A DNA stretch of 40,449 nt from RGIG5612 sp045599965 (GTDB lineage: Bacteria > Bacillota > Clostridia > Lachnospirales > Lachnospiraceae): assembly GCA_045599965.1 (NCBI GenBank), contig JAZRXA010000054.1, forward strand, positions 1 through 40,449, written 5' to 3'. The notes below the pieces were generated by a model. The model did not search any database. It was not told where the DNA came from and saw only the letters and a program-made list of their open reading frames with translations. The position numbers and the translations under genes are program-made. Below are positions 8,306 to 15,539 of the stretch, one piece after another (within the stretch, counting starts at the first letter, position 1; every line of letters starts with the position of its first letter).

Positions 8306-8980
8306 ATGGACAAAGTAAAAATTATAGAAGTTAAACAATCCGTGTTTGCGTCGAATGAAAAGAAGGCCGATGAGCTAAGAAGCGAACTTAAAGAAAAGAA
8401 TTGCTTCCTCCTTAATGTAATGTCTTCTCCGGGATCAGGAAAGACGACAACACTTACAAAGGTAATAAATAATCTTAAAGACGAATTTAAGATTGCGGTT
8501 ATGGAGGCAGACATAGACTCTGATGTCGACGCAAAAACTATTGCAAGCGAAACCGGAGTTGACGTTATTCAGCTTCATACAGGCGGCATGTGCCATATCG
8601 ATGCGGGCATGACAAAAGAAGGAATCGAAAACCTTGAGAAGAATGATTATGATTTAATTATTCTTGAAAATGTCGGCAATCTTGTTTGCCCTGCGGAGTT
8701 CGATACCGGCGCGATTAAAAATATGTGCATCTTATCTGTCCCAGAGGGCGACGATAAACCACTTAAATATCCATTGGTGTTTGAAGTATCTAATTTTGTA
8801 GTTATAAACAAAATTGATGTTATGCCGTATTTTGATTTTGACTTAGAAAAGTGCAAAAAAAACATTCACATGAGAAATTCATCGCTAGATATTTTCACAA
8901 TATCTGCAAAAACGGGCGAAGGAATCGCCGAGCTTTCAGAGTACATTAAAAACGAAATCAATAATTTCAATAATCTGTAG
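8306..8980 (+). CDS. hypB: Hydrogenase nickel-incorporation GTPase HypB
   Basis: A 224-residue SIMIBI-class GTPase that delivers nickel to [NiFe]-hydrogenase, and in some species to urease. Walker A is SPGSGKTTTL (41-50). The metal site typical of the HypB G domain is present: Cys96-His97 in GGMCHIDAGM and Cys128 in ENVGNLVCPAEFD. The base-recognition motif NKID is at 168-171. The N-terminal CxxGCG nickel site and His-rich stretch found in some HypB proteins are absent. The ATG follows AAAAGGAAACA. No hypA, hypC-F or hydrogenase gene is in the window, so its partners must lie elsewhere. Short terminators bracket it, so it is likely expressed alone. Confidence 0.93.
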   Translation: MDKVKIIEVKQSVFASNEKKADELRSELKEKNCFLLNVMSSPGSGKTTTLTKVINNLKDEFKIAVMEADIDSDVDAKTIASETGVDVIQLHTGGMCHIDAGMTKEGIENLEKNDYDLIILENVGNLVCPAEFDTGAIKNMCILSVPEGDDKPLKYPLVFEVSNFVVINKIDVMPYFDFDLEKCKKNIHMRNSSLDIFTISAKTGEGIAELSEYIKNEINNFNNL

Positions 8981-9046
8981 TCTTCTTATACGATATTCGA
9001 ATTAGTCCGGTTGCCTATAGCATGATAAAATAAGTTGATATTATAT

Positions 9047-9077
9047 GCATAACCCCGCAAAAAAACGGGGTTTATGC
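9047..9077 (+). terminator. Hairpin terminator after hypB
   Basis: AACCCCG (9051-9057) pairs with CGGGGTT (9066-9072) around an A-rich loop, and the flanking GCAT/ATGC extend the stem with one bulge. The T tail is weak. Confidence 0.6.
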
Positions 9078-9083
9078 TTGGTT

Positions 9084-9112
9084 TTAACATATATAATTTA
9101 GACATATATAAT
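9084..9112 (+). promoter_or_regulatory. Candidate promoter of the surface metallophosphoesterase gene
   Basis: TTAACA (9084-9089), 17 bp, TATAAT (9107-9112). Both hexamers are near consensus. The predicted start would fall at about 9119, at the AGGAGG site itself, so the leader would be extremely short. A second TATAAT at 9092-9097, without a good -35, would leave the ribosome-binding site intact and may be the real one. Confidence 0.5.
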
Positions 9113-9129
9113 AGGAGGCAACTAAAAAA

Positions 9130-12100
9130 ATGAGGAAACGAATACTAAGCATACTGCTTTCTCTTGTTGTAACCTTGTCATTCTTGCCAATAAGCAACTT
9201 GACAACACTTGCAGCAGAGAGTCCAGTTTATGTTGGATTTACTTCTGACGTACATGGAAATACAACGGCTCTTGGGAATTGGTTCGATAACCTGCCAAAT
9301 GATGTTGATTTGACAAATATGGGTTATTGCGGAGACTATTCATATAAGACTGATAGTAATGGATATTTGAGTGAATTTAACACAGTATATTCTTTAACAA
9401 ATACAAAGGTTGACCAAAATGCGGGCGTTTACACAACGGGAAATCATGATTATCAAACGAGCGCGCTGAATACTATGAAGGAGACGACCGGGTTTGTTCG
9501 CCTTGGCGAGGCAACGAATGTTAGAACACCAGCATATAAGGTATATGGTTTCGGAGCATCTGACGGCGATGCAACTGGAAAATTTGTAACTGCAGATATA
9601 CAAGCACTCGATGCATATTTGAGAGGAGTGCCTTCTACAACTCCTGTTTTCATTCTTTCTCACTATCCACTACACTGTTTCAGTTTCAGAACAATAACCA
9701 AGGCTAAAGATGTCATTGATGTTTTGAACAAGTATCCGAATGCCGTGTTTGTATGGGGACATAACCATTCACAGGGAGATAGCCATTATGGTGAAGTAAA
9801 GAGTTTCGGAGATGAAATAGAATATAAGAGTGGTAGTAAGGAAAAAATAAACTTTACATATGTTAGTGCTGGTTCTGTTTATAGTACTAGTCAAACTAGA
9901 TATGGTGGTGTCACAGTTGGCGTAGACGGCACAAAAATGTCGTTTGATTACTATGAAGTAAATGGAAATAAGCTTACGGCCAAGAACCGTACCACAGTTG
10001 ATATTTCTGAAGGAAGCGAAGAAGATGAACCAACTGTAGATACAGAAATTACAGTAACACCAACAGCGAACCCTGTTGAAACAACAACAGCTACGGTGCG
10101 TGTAGGCGAAGAACTAAAAGTTAAGATAAATAATGAAGGCTCTCAAAAATATACTTTCACAACTACCGTTGCGGATACAGGCGTTGCAACAGCTTCACCA
10201 GCATCTGTTGAAATTGCAAAGGATGAAACTGGAGTAGTTACTGTCACAGGTTTGAAAAAAGGCGAAACAAAGGTAACCATTAAGAATAACAATCAATTCG
10301 GTAGTGTAAGACAAACAGTTATTACTCTTAAGGTATTAGAAGAAGGCGAAGATGACCCTGAAACAGAAGAAATTACAGCGACTCCACATCAAATAGGAAG
10401 AGACGGAAAAGGCGCCGAAACTATAAACAAAACAATAAAAGTGGGCGATGAACTTATAGTTCACGTAAAAAATGATTCTAGTAGTAACGCTTATGACTTT
10501 GCAGCAACTTCAGGAGACACTGGAATTGCTACAGTAAGTCCAGCATCTCAAAATATCGCAGCAGGTGCTATAAAAGACTATACTATCAAAGGCGTGGCTA
10601 AAGGAAATACTACAGTAACGTTTGCTAACGACAATCCAAGTGGTAGTCAATATGATAGAAAAACAATTATCAATCTTACTGTAGAAGAAGACGACCCTGC
10701 TGAAATCTATTATGATGTAACATTCGATATGAAGGGTCATGGTACACAAGTACCAGCACAAAAGGTTAAAGCAGGTGAAAAGGCAACAGAACCTGATGAT
10801 CCAACAGCAGAAGGTTACACATTCGTTGATTGGTATGAAGATGGCACATTTATTAAAGCATTTGATTTCAACACAGCCATCACAAAGAATACTACAATAT
10901 ACGCAAAATGGACTGAAGTTGAGCCTACAGGAAAAGTAATTGATGTAACTCCAGATACACAAAATAAAACTGTAGATGCAGTAATATATGAAGGTGAAAA
11001 ACTTACTGTTCGTGTAAAAAATGGTTCATCAGACAATGATTACGACTTCACAACAACGGTTCCTGAAGCTGGAAGGGAAATTGTTGAGGCAAGTCCAACA
11101 GAAGTAAATATTGAACATGGCAAAACAGAAGATGTTGTTCTCACTGGTTTGAAAAAGGGTGAAACAACAGTAAAAATTGCCAACGGAAGTTCAAGCGGTT
11201 CTAGAAAAATTAATATTCACCTTTATGTATTAGAGGAAGGCGAAATTTTAGCAACTCCATCACAAATAGGAAAAGATGGAACAGGTGCTGAAACTATAGA
11301 TGCAACAATTCATGTAGGCGATGAACTTACAGTTATTGTAAAAAATGAGTCTACACACAGCGGGTATACTTACGCAGTTGGAGTTGACAAAACAAGCGTA
11401 GCAAGTGCGGAGCCAGCATCTGTTACAATTGCAAAGAGTGGAACTGAAGATGTTACTGTCACAGGTTTAACTGAAGGCAAGGCGAAAATAACAATTCGCA
11501 ACAATAATACGAAAGATGGTGCTGATAAGGAGAGAATAACATACATCAACCTTACTGTAGAAGACCCTGCTAAAACTTATGATGTAACATTCGATATGAA
11601 TGGTCATGGTACACAGGTAGAAAAAAAACAGGTTAAAGCAGGTGAAAAGGTAACAGAACCTACTCCAGCTCCAACAGATGATTATTGGACATTTGGTGGT
11701 TGGTATGCAAATGCTGACTGTACAGAACCATTTGATTTCAGCACACCTATCACAGGAAATACTACATTATATGCAAAGTGGACTGAAATCGAATATACAG
11801 TAACATTTGATGTGGGTGAACATGGTACAGCGCCAAAATCACAGACAGTTAAAAAAGGTGGAAAGGCAACAAGACCTGAAGAAGATCCTTCTGAAGAAGG
11901 TTGGGAATTCGAAGGTTGGTTTAAAGAAGGTTTAGAAACTGAATTTAATTTCAACACAGAAACAATCAATGCAGATACTACAGTATATGCAAAATGGACT
12001 GCAGATACCCCGCCAGCACCAACAACTTACAAAGTAACATTCAATATGAATGGACATGGTACACAAGAACCAGAACAACAGGTTACAAAAGGTGGAAATG

Positions 12101-12714
12101 CAACAAAACCTGCCGATCCAAAAGCAGAAGGCTGGACATTTGGTGGTTGGTATGCAAATGCTATCTGTACAGTACCATTTGATTTCGATACACAAATCAC
12201 AGCAGATACTACAGTATATGCAAAATGGACTGAGAACGTTGAACCTGAACCAAAAGAACCTGAAAATGAAATTACAGTAATTCCACAAAAGGGTGGCGAA
12301 GTAAAAGATGCAACAATATATGTAGGTGAAGAATTAGTAATTCATGTAACAAACGGTTCTGAGCATGGCAACACATATTGGTTTGCAACTACTGTTGAGG
12401 ATTCAAATATCGCATCGGCATCACCTGAACTAGTTCTAATTCGCAACGGCAGAACAAAAGATGTTGTTGTTAAAGGATTAGAAAAAGGAACAACACAAAT
12501 TAAGATTTCTAATAGAAACACATTGTTTGGTGAAGGCGAAGAAAGATATACAATTATCAATCTTAAAGTTGCTGAACCTGAAATAGAGCCAGAGCCAACT
12601 CCAATAACAGGAGATAGCAACAGAATGTTCACATGGCTTGCACTCCTATTTGTAAGTGGTGGATTATTTGCAGGAATTATCATTTACGATAAGAAAAGCA
12701 AAAAAGTTGAATAA
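9130..12714 (+). CDS. Surface-anchored metallophosphoesterase with Ig-like and InlB-type repeats
   Basis: A 1194-residue exported protein. Signal peptide (1-29). Calcineurin-like metallophosphoesterase domain (about 32-275) with every metal motif: D40-x-H42 in SDVHGN, GD at 68-69, GNHD (104-107), SHYP (177-180) and GHNH (210-213). Then come about five Ig-like repeats (about 304-403, 412-519, 600-702, 704-811, 1044-1148) mixed with four InlB/Listeria-Bacteroides-type repeats (about 527-596, 816-886, 887-957, 966-1035; each ends YAKWT). The C-terminus has TPITGD, a hydrophobic helix (about 1166-1187) and a Lys-rich tail, like a sortase signal but without the usual leucine. The substrate is unknown; nucleotides or phosphoesters outside the cell are typical for such domains. 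It starts 10 nt after AGGAGGCA and has no evident operon partner. Confidence 0.9.
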   Translation: MRKRILSILLSLVVTLSFLPISNLTTLAAESPVYVGFTSDVHGNTTALGNWFDNLPNDVDLTNMGYCGDYSYKTDSNGYLSEFNTVYSLTNTKVDQNAGVYTTGNHDYQTSALNTMKETTGFVRLGEATNVRTPAYKVYGFGASDGDATGKFVTADIQALDAYLRGVPSTTPVFILSHYPLHCFSFRTITKAKDVIDVLNKYPNAVFVWGHNHSQGDSHYGEVKSFGDEIEYKSGSKEKINFTYVSAGSVYSTSQTRYGGVTVGVDGTKMSFDYYEVNGNKLTAKNRTTVDISEGSEEDEPTVDTEITVTPTANPVETTTATVRVGEELKVKINNEGSQKYTFTTTVADTGVATASPASVEIAKDETGVVTVTGLKKGETKVTIKNNNQFGSVRQTVITLKVLEEGEDDPETEEITATPHQIGRDGKGAETINKTIKVGDELIVHVKNDSSSNAYDFAATSGDTGIATVSPASQNIAAGAIKDYTIKGVAKGNTTVTFANDNPSGSQYDRKTIINLTVEEDDPAEIYYDVTFDMKGHGTQVPAQKVKAGEKATEPDDPTAEGYTFVDWYEDGTFIKAFDFNTAITKNTTIYAKWTEVEPTGKVIDVTPDTQNKTVDAVIYEGEKLTVRVKNGSSDNDYDFTTTVPEAGREIVEASPTEVNIEHGKTEDVVLTGLKKGETTVKIANGSSSGSRKINIHLYVLEEGEILATPSQIGKDGTGAETIDATIHVGDELTVIVKNESTHSGYTYAVGVDKTSVASAEPASVTIAKSGTEDVTVTGLTEGKAKITIRNNNTKDGADKERITYINLTVEDPAKTYDVTFDMNGHGTQVEKKQVKAGEKVTEPTPAPTDDYWTFGGWYANADCTEPFDFSTPITGNTTLYAKWTEIEYTVTFDVGEHGTAPKSQTVKKGGKATRPEEDPSEEGWEFEGWFKEGLETEFNFNTETINADTTVYAKWTADTPPAPTTYKVTFNMNGHGTQEPEQQVTKGGNATKPADPKAEGWTFGGWYANAICTVPFDFDTQITADTTVYAKWTENVEPEPKEPENEITVIPQKGGEVKDATIYVGEELVIHVTNGSEHGNTYWFATTVEDSNIASASPELVLIRNGRTKDVVVKGLEKGTTQIKISNRNTLFGEGEERYTIINLKVAEPEIEPEPTPITGDSNRMFTWLALLFVSGGLFAGIIIYDKKSKKVE

Positions 12715-12735
12715 TTAATATGTTATAAAAATATT

Positions 12736-12770
12736 AAGGGGCGGCGCGGTTAATTCCGTTACCGCCCTTT
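12736..12770 (+). terminator. GC-rich hairpin after the surface protein
   Basis: AAGGGGCGG (12736-12744) pairs, with one bulge, with CCGCCCTTT (12762-12770), and an inner CGG/CCG extends the stem. It lies between the surface protein and the next ribosome-binding site. Confidence 0.6.
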
Positions 12771-12791
12771 ATAATTAAGGAGATGCTTATT

Positions 12792-13280
12792 ATGTCTGAA
12801 ATAACAGAGAACACAAATATAACAAGCGAAGAAAATAATGAACAGGATATCAAAGAAAATAATGAACAAGATATCAAAGAAAATAATAAACAGGATATCA
12901 AAAAGCAAAGAAAACGACAGCAAATAATAAATCTAATAATTAAGAAAATATTGCCAATAGTACTTATTTTCGTTATAACAGGCGCGTTCGTTTTTGTAAT
13001 GATATTATTCAAGAATTATTCCACTCGCAAAGCCATAATTGGAACATGGGATTATGATGGCTATACGGTCTATTCCTTCGATAAAGGCGGCAAAGGAGCC
13101 TTAGAGCTTCCGAACAACACTTATGCCTTTAATTACGAAATAGAGGGCGAAAAACTCGAAATTGATTACGAGGATGAGACTGCGATTGATAGCACTTATA
13201 CCTACAGCATCAGCGGCGATATGTTGACGATTGTCAACGAAGAAGGAATGACTTTTGAGATGCAAAAAATACAACAATAA
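12792..13280 (+). CDS. Small single-pass membrane protein with DUF5640-like C-terminal domain
   Basis: The start is placed at ATG 12792, nine bases after AAGGAG; an in-frame ATG at 12783 touches that site. The product has 162 residues. A charged N-terminus contains three 8-residue repeats of the type ENNEQDIK, followed by a basic stretch, one transmembrane helix (about residues 55-75) and an exported domain of about 80 residues (IIGTWDYDGYTVYSFDKGGKG, then a beta-rich run ending MLTIVNEEGMTFEM). This domain resembles the small beta-sandwich DUF5640/lipocalin-like family common in Clostridia. The function is unknown. Terminator-like hairpins precede and follow it, so it is probably a single-gene unit. 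Confidence 0.75.
   Translation: MSEITENTNITSEENNEQDIKENNEQDIKENNKQDIKKQRKRQQIINLIIKKILPIVLIFVITGAFVFVMILFKNYSTRKAIIGTWDYDGYTVYSFDKGGKGALELPNNTYAFNYEIEGEKLEIDYEDETAIDSTYTYSISGDMLTIVNEEGMTFEMQKIQQ
12831..12902 (+). repeat. Three 24-bp in-frame tandem repeats
   Basis: GAAAATAATGAACAGGATAT-type units (24 bp) occur at 12831, 12855 and 12879 and encode the ENNEQDIK repeats of the small membrane protein. The copies differ at only one or two positions, so copy number may vary between strains. Confidence 0.85.
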
Positions 13281-13301
13281 AAAGACAAAAAAGATAATAA
13301 T

Positions 13302-13338
13302 AAAAGAGAAGCTTCACTTCGTGAAACTTCTCTTTTTT
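13302..13338 (+). terminator. Terminator after the small membrane protein
   Basis: AAAAGAGAAG-C-TTCAC pairs with GTGAA-A-CTTCTCTTTT around a TTC loop, followed by T residues. It sits just before the outermost partial tRNA-Lys copy. Confidence 0.85.
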
Positions 13339-13342
13339 TATA

Positions 13343-13416
13343 TGCACCTTCAGGGGCTCCCACCGGCGCCCTAGGCGCCTTTCAGGGGCTCGAACCCTGG
13401 ATACCCTGATTTAGAG
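13343..13416. repeat. Partial tRNA-Lys 3'-half copy 1 (attachment-site-like), distal
   Basis: On the plus strand this matches the reverse complement of the 3' half of the tRNA-Lys at 18384: TGCACCTTCAGGGGCTC, then a 32-bp insertion (13360-13391), then GAACCCTGGATACCCTGAT and on to about AGAGT. It is in the same orientation as the tRNA end. It lacks the 5' half of the tRNA, so it is not a working tRNA gene. This is the pattern left by site-specific integration into a tRNA 3' end, and this copy would be the outer boundary of the accessory region. Confidence 0.75.
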
Positions 13417-13485
13417 TTAATGGAAATAAAAACTAATCTATAATTGTAAAAATTACAGCAAAATATTTGTTAAGTTAAAAAAATT

Positions 13486-13521
13486 AAAGGCTCCGAACAT
13501 AATACTGTTCAGAGCCTTTTT
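13486..13521. terminator. Hairpin terminator inside islet 1
   Basis: AAAGGCTCCGAAC pairs with GTTCAGAGCCTTT around an 8-nt loop with one mismatch, followed by T residues. No gene is seen between the attachment-like repeat and this hairpin, so it may shield the toxin-antitoxin promoter from readthrough. Confidence 0.7.
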
Positions 13522-13598
13522 GTAATATCTATATTTTTCTTAATCATCAACATACCATGAAATATCATCTATTTTGTAATAAATGTCGAGAGAGGTTC

Positions 13599-13649
13599 TT
13601 GACAAAAATTCACGTACGGCCTAAAATAAAATTACCCGACGGGTAATTT
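13599..13649 (+). promoter_or_regulatory. Promoter and palindromic operator of the HigB/HigA-ImmA operon
   Basis: TTGACA (13599-13604), 17 bp, TAAAAT (13622-13627): a near-consensus promoter. The palindrome AAATTACCCG-a-CGGGTAATTT (13629-13649) covers the predicted transcription start. Toxin-antitoxin operons are usually repressed by their own antitoxin, so this is a likely HigA binding site. Confidence 0.75.
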
Positions 13650-13667
13650 CGTGAAAGGCAGAAAGAA

Positions 13668-14039
13668 TTGGAATTAGTTTATACAGATGCAAAAACTGAG
13701 GAACAATGTACAAGCTTGAAAGCAGCAAAAAAGCTGTTTGGTGGAAGTGATGTACTAGCGAAAAGCCTTTTGGCAAGGATAAATGCTTTGAAGCAAGCAG
13801 AGACTATTAAAGATATTATAGTTCAACCAACTTTTCACTTTCATAAACTTAAAAATAAAAGTGGAAGAAATCTGGAAGGATATTTCGCAATTGATGTGAA
13901 ATCAAGAAAAGACCAGTGGCGTATAATATTAGAACCACTAGATGAAAATAAGGAACCATATGTTCCATGCAATATTGATGAGATATCGCAAAATGTGAGG
14001 ATTGTTGAGGTAACGGAGGTTAGCAAACATTATGAGTAA
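13668..14039 (+). CDS. HigB-like toxin of the RelE/ParE superfamily
   Basis: A 123-residue basic protein, placed first in a toxin-antitoxin operon in the HigBA order. It has the RelE/ParE layout: an N-terminal helical hairpin (TSLKAAKKLFGGSDVLAKSL), then a beta sheet with a central DQWRIILEP strand (about residues 83-92) carrying the arginine seen in this fold, and a C-terminal VRIVEVTEVSKHY strand. HigB toxins are ribosome-dependent mRNA endonucleases. The start is TTG 13668, about 10 nt after GAAAGG; no better-placed ATG exists. Its stop overlaps the antitoxin start by 8 nt. The toxin class is inferred from fold pattern and gene context. Confidence 0.75.
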   Translation: MELVYTDAKTEEQCTSLKAAKKLFGGSDVLAKSLLARINALKQAETIKDIIVQPTFHFHKLKNKSGRNLEGYFAIDVKSRKDQWRIILEPLDENKEPYVPCNIDEISQNVRIVEVTEVSKHYE

Positions 14040-15111
14040 TTATATTGAATATAAGGATACGGTTGCATTTCACCCGGGATATTATATTAAAGAAATCGTG
14101 GAAGAAAGTGGATTGACACAGGAAGATTTTTCAAAGAGATTAGATACTACACCTAAGAATTTAAGTTTGTTGATTCGTGGAGAACAGAGTTTATCTATTG
14201 ATATTGCAATGAAGCTTTCTAGAATGATTGGCACCAGCGTAAATTATTGGTTAAATCTTCAGAATGCTTATGATGCACTAATTGCTGAATTTAAATCACA
14301 GGAAGAATTGATAGAAGAAAGAAAAGTATTTGAATTTTATGATTACAAATATTTTATAGAAAACTATGGGCTCCCGAATCTGCCAAGAAAAAAGGATGAA
14401 CAGATAAAAGCTCTTCGCGAATTTTTGAACGTAGCAACGTTGACTGTATTTACAAAACGTGATATGGCTGTAAGATTTAGAAGCTCTACAACTGAGATAG
14501 AAGTGGCGAGTAAAGTTAAAGCTAATACTATGGTTCAAATTGCAACAAATAAAGCATTAGAGGTGGATGCACCAAAGTTTAATAAGAAAAAATTTGAAAA
14601 AGCAGTACAGTATGCTTTAACGTTGACAAAGAATCATAGCGAATTTTATCCTTTAATTCGAGCAGCTTTTAAGGAAGCGGGTGTTATTTTTGTAATTATG
14701 CCTAATATATCTGGCTCTAAGATTAACGGAGCTACTAAAAAGATTGGCGATAACATAATGTTGATGGTTAATGATAGAAGACTTAACTCAGATTCATTTT
14801 GGTTTACATTGTTCCATGAGATTGGACATATTATTAATGGAGATTATGGGATATCGTTTGAAGAAGAATCTGGTGAGCAGGAACTTGCTGCTGATTTGTT
14901 TGCAGAGGATAGTCTCATTCCAAGAGAACAGTATAATGATTTTGTGGCAAGCAAAAGATTTGGATTAAATGACATTATTCGTTTTGCTGAATCAATTAAT
15001 AGAGATCCTGGTATTGTTTTGGGTAGATTGCAGAATGAAGAATTAGTTAGATTTGACGATTGGACAATGAAACCAATAAGGCATAAGTATAAGGTTAAGA
15101 CGGCGTATTAG
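14032..15111 (+). CDS. HigA-type antitoxin fused to an ImmA/IrrE metallopeptidase
   Basis: A 359-residue protein. Residues about 14-80 form a HigA/XRE helix-turn-helix (HPGYYIKEIVEESGLTQEDF, RLDTTPKNLSLLIRGEQSLS), then a helical linker. Residues about 195-335 form an ImmA/IrrE peptidase with HEIGH (262-266) and a downstream glutamate in EQELAADLFA (282-291) as the third zinc ligand. ImmA and IrrE cleave repressors in response to damage or other signals. Fused to an antitoxin, the domain could cut the antitoxin or act in cis; that is inference. It overlaps the toxin gene by 8 nt, shares its promoter and probably binds the palindrome at 13629. Confidence 0.88.
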   Translation: MSNYIEYKDTVAFHPGYYIKEIVEESGLTQEDFSKRLDTTPKNLSLLIRGEQSLSIDIAMKLSRMIGTSVNYWLNLQNAYDALIAEFKSQEELIEERKVFEFYDYKYFIENYGLPNLPRKKDEQIKALREFLNVATLTVFTKRDMAVRFRSSTTEIEVASKVKANTMVQIATNKALEVDAPKFNKKKFEKAVQYALTLTKNHSEFYPLIRAAFKEAGVIFVIMPNISGSKINGATKKIGDNIMLMVNDRRLNSDSFWFTLFHEIGHIINGDYGISFEEESGEQELAADLFAEDSLIPREQYNDFVASKRFGLNDIIRFAESINRDPGIVLGRLQNEELVRFDDWTMKPIRHKYKVKTAY

Positions 15112-15178
15112 TAAGCGACTATAGATTCAATCAAAAATAATTAAAATAAATTAATATTAAAAGCAATGCCATTAGTTT

Positions 15179-15316
15179 CTAGGCATAGATAAGCCTAATA
15201 AGTTTCTTAGCTACATGCGAAAGTGCTACACGATGGGATTTTCCCTCTTGGCGTTTCTTATGATAATAAGTTGCAAAAACAGGATTAAATCTTATTAATG
15301 CAATAGTGCAATTGAT
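15179..15316 (-). pseudogene. IS110-family transposase, C-terminal remnant
   Basis: On the minus strand 45 codons read INCTIALIRFNPVFATYYHK followed by KRQEGKSHRVALSHVAKKL and IRLIYA-stop. This is the conserved C-terminal tail of IS110/IS1111 (DEDD-type) transposases, where RFNPVF..YY.KK..EGKSH is strongly conserved. A stop lies directly upstream in frame and no other part of the transposase is found, so it is a fragment. It lies between the toxin-antitoxin pair and the zinc-ribbon gene and marks past mobile-element activity in islet 1. The rest of 15112-15539 holds nothing I can name. Confidence 0.7.
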
Positions 15317-15539
15317 TCAGGTGTATGGTACTTTTCAAGAATGAACAGTGCAGTAATAGACGAAAAGCAGTGGTCTGAGTCTCCTTATACCAGTCAAAGC
15401 TGTCAAATTATAGAAACAAATCCACAGTGCTTTAAGTATTATACAAGAGCTAAAAGTTCTAAATATAAACAAAAAATTTGCGAAAGGAAAAGTAAATCCA
15501 ATCACCTTAAAAAGATAATTGGATTATACGAGAAATTAT

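Noticed and set aside
10510..10962. Long antisense frames within the surface-protein gene
   Set aside because: They arise from the repetitive codons of the Ig-like and InlB-type repeats on the other strand; their Cys/Phe-rich products lack start signals.
13343..13416. Partial tRNA copies as functional tRNA genes
   Set aside because: All three lack the 5' acceptor, D arm and half of the anticodon arm, and two carry a 32-bp insertion. They are better read as attachment-site-like repeats.
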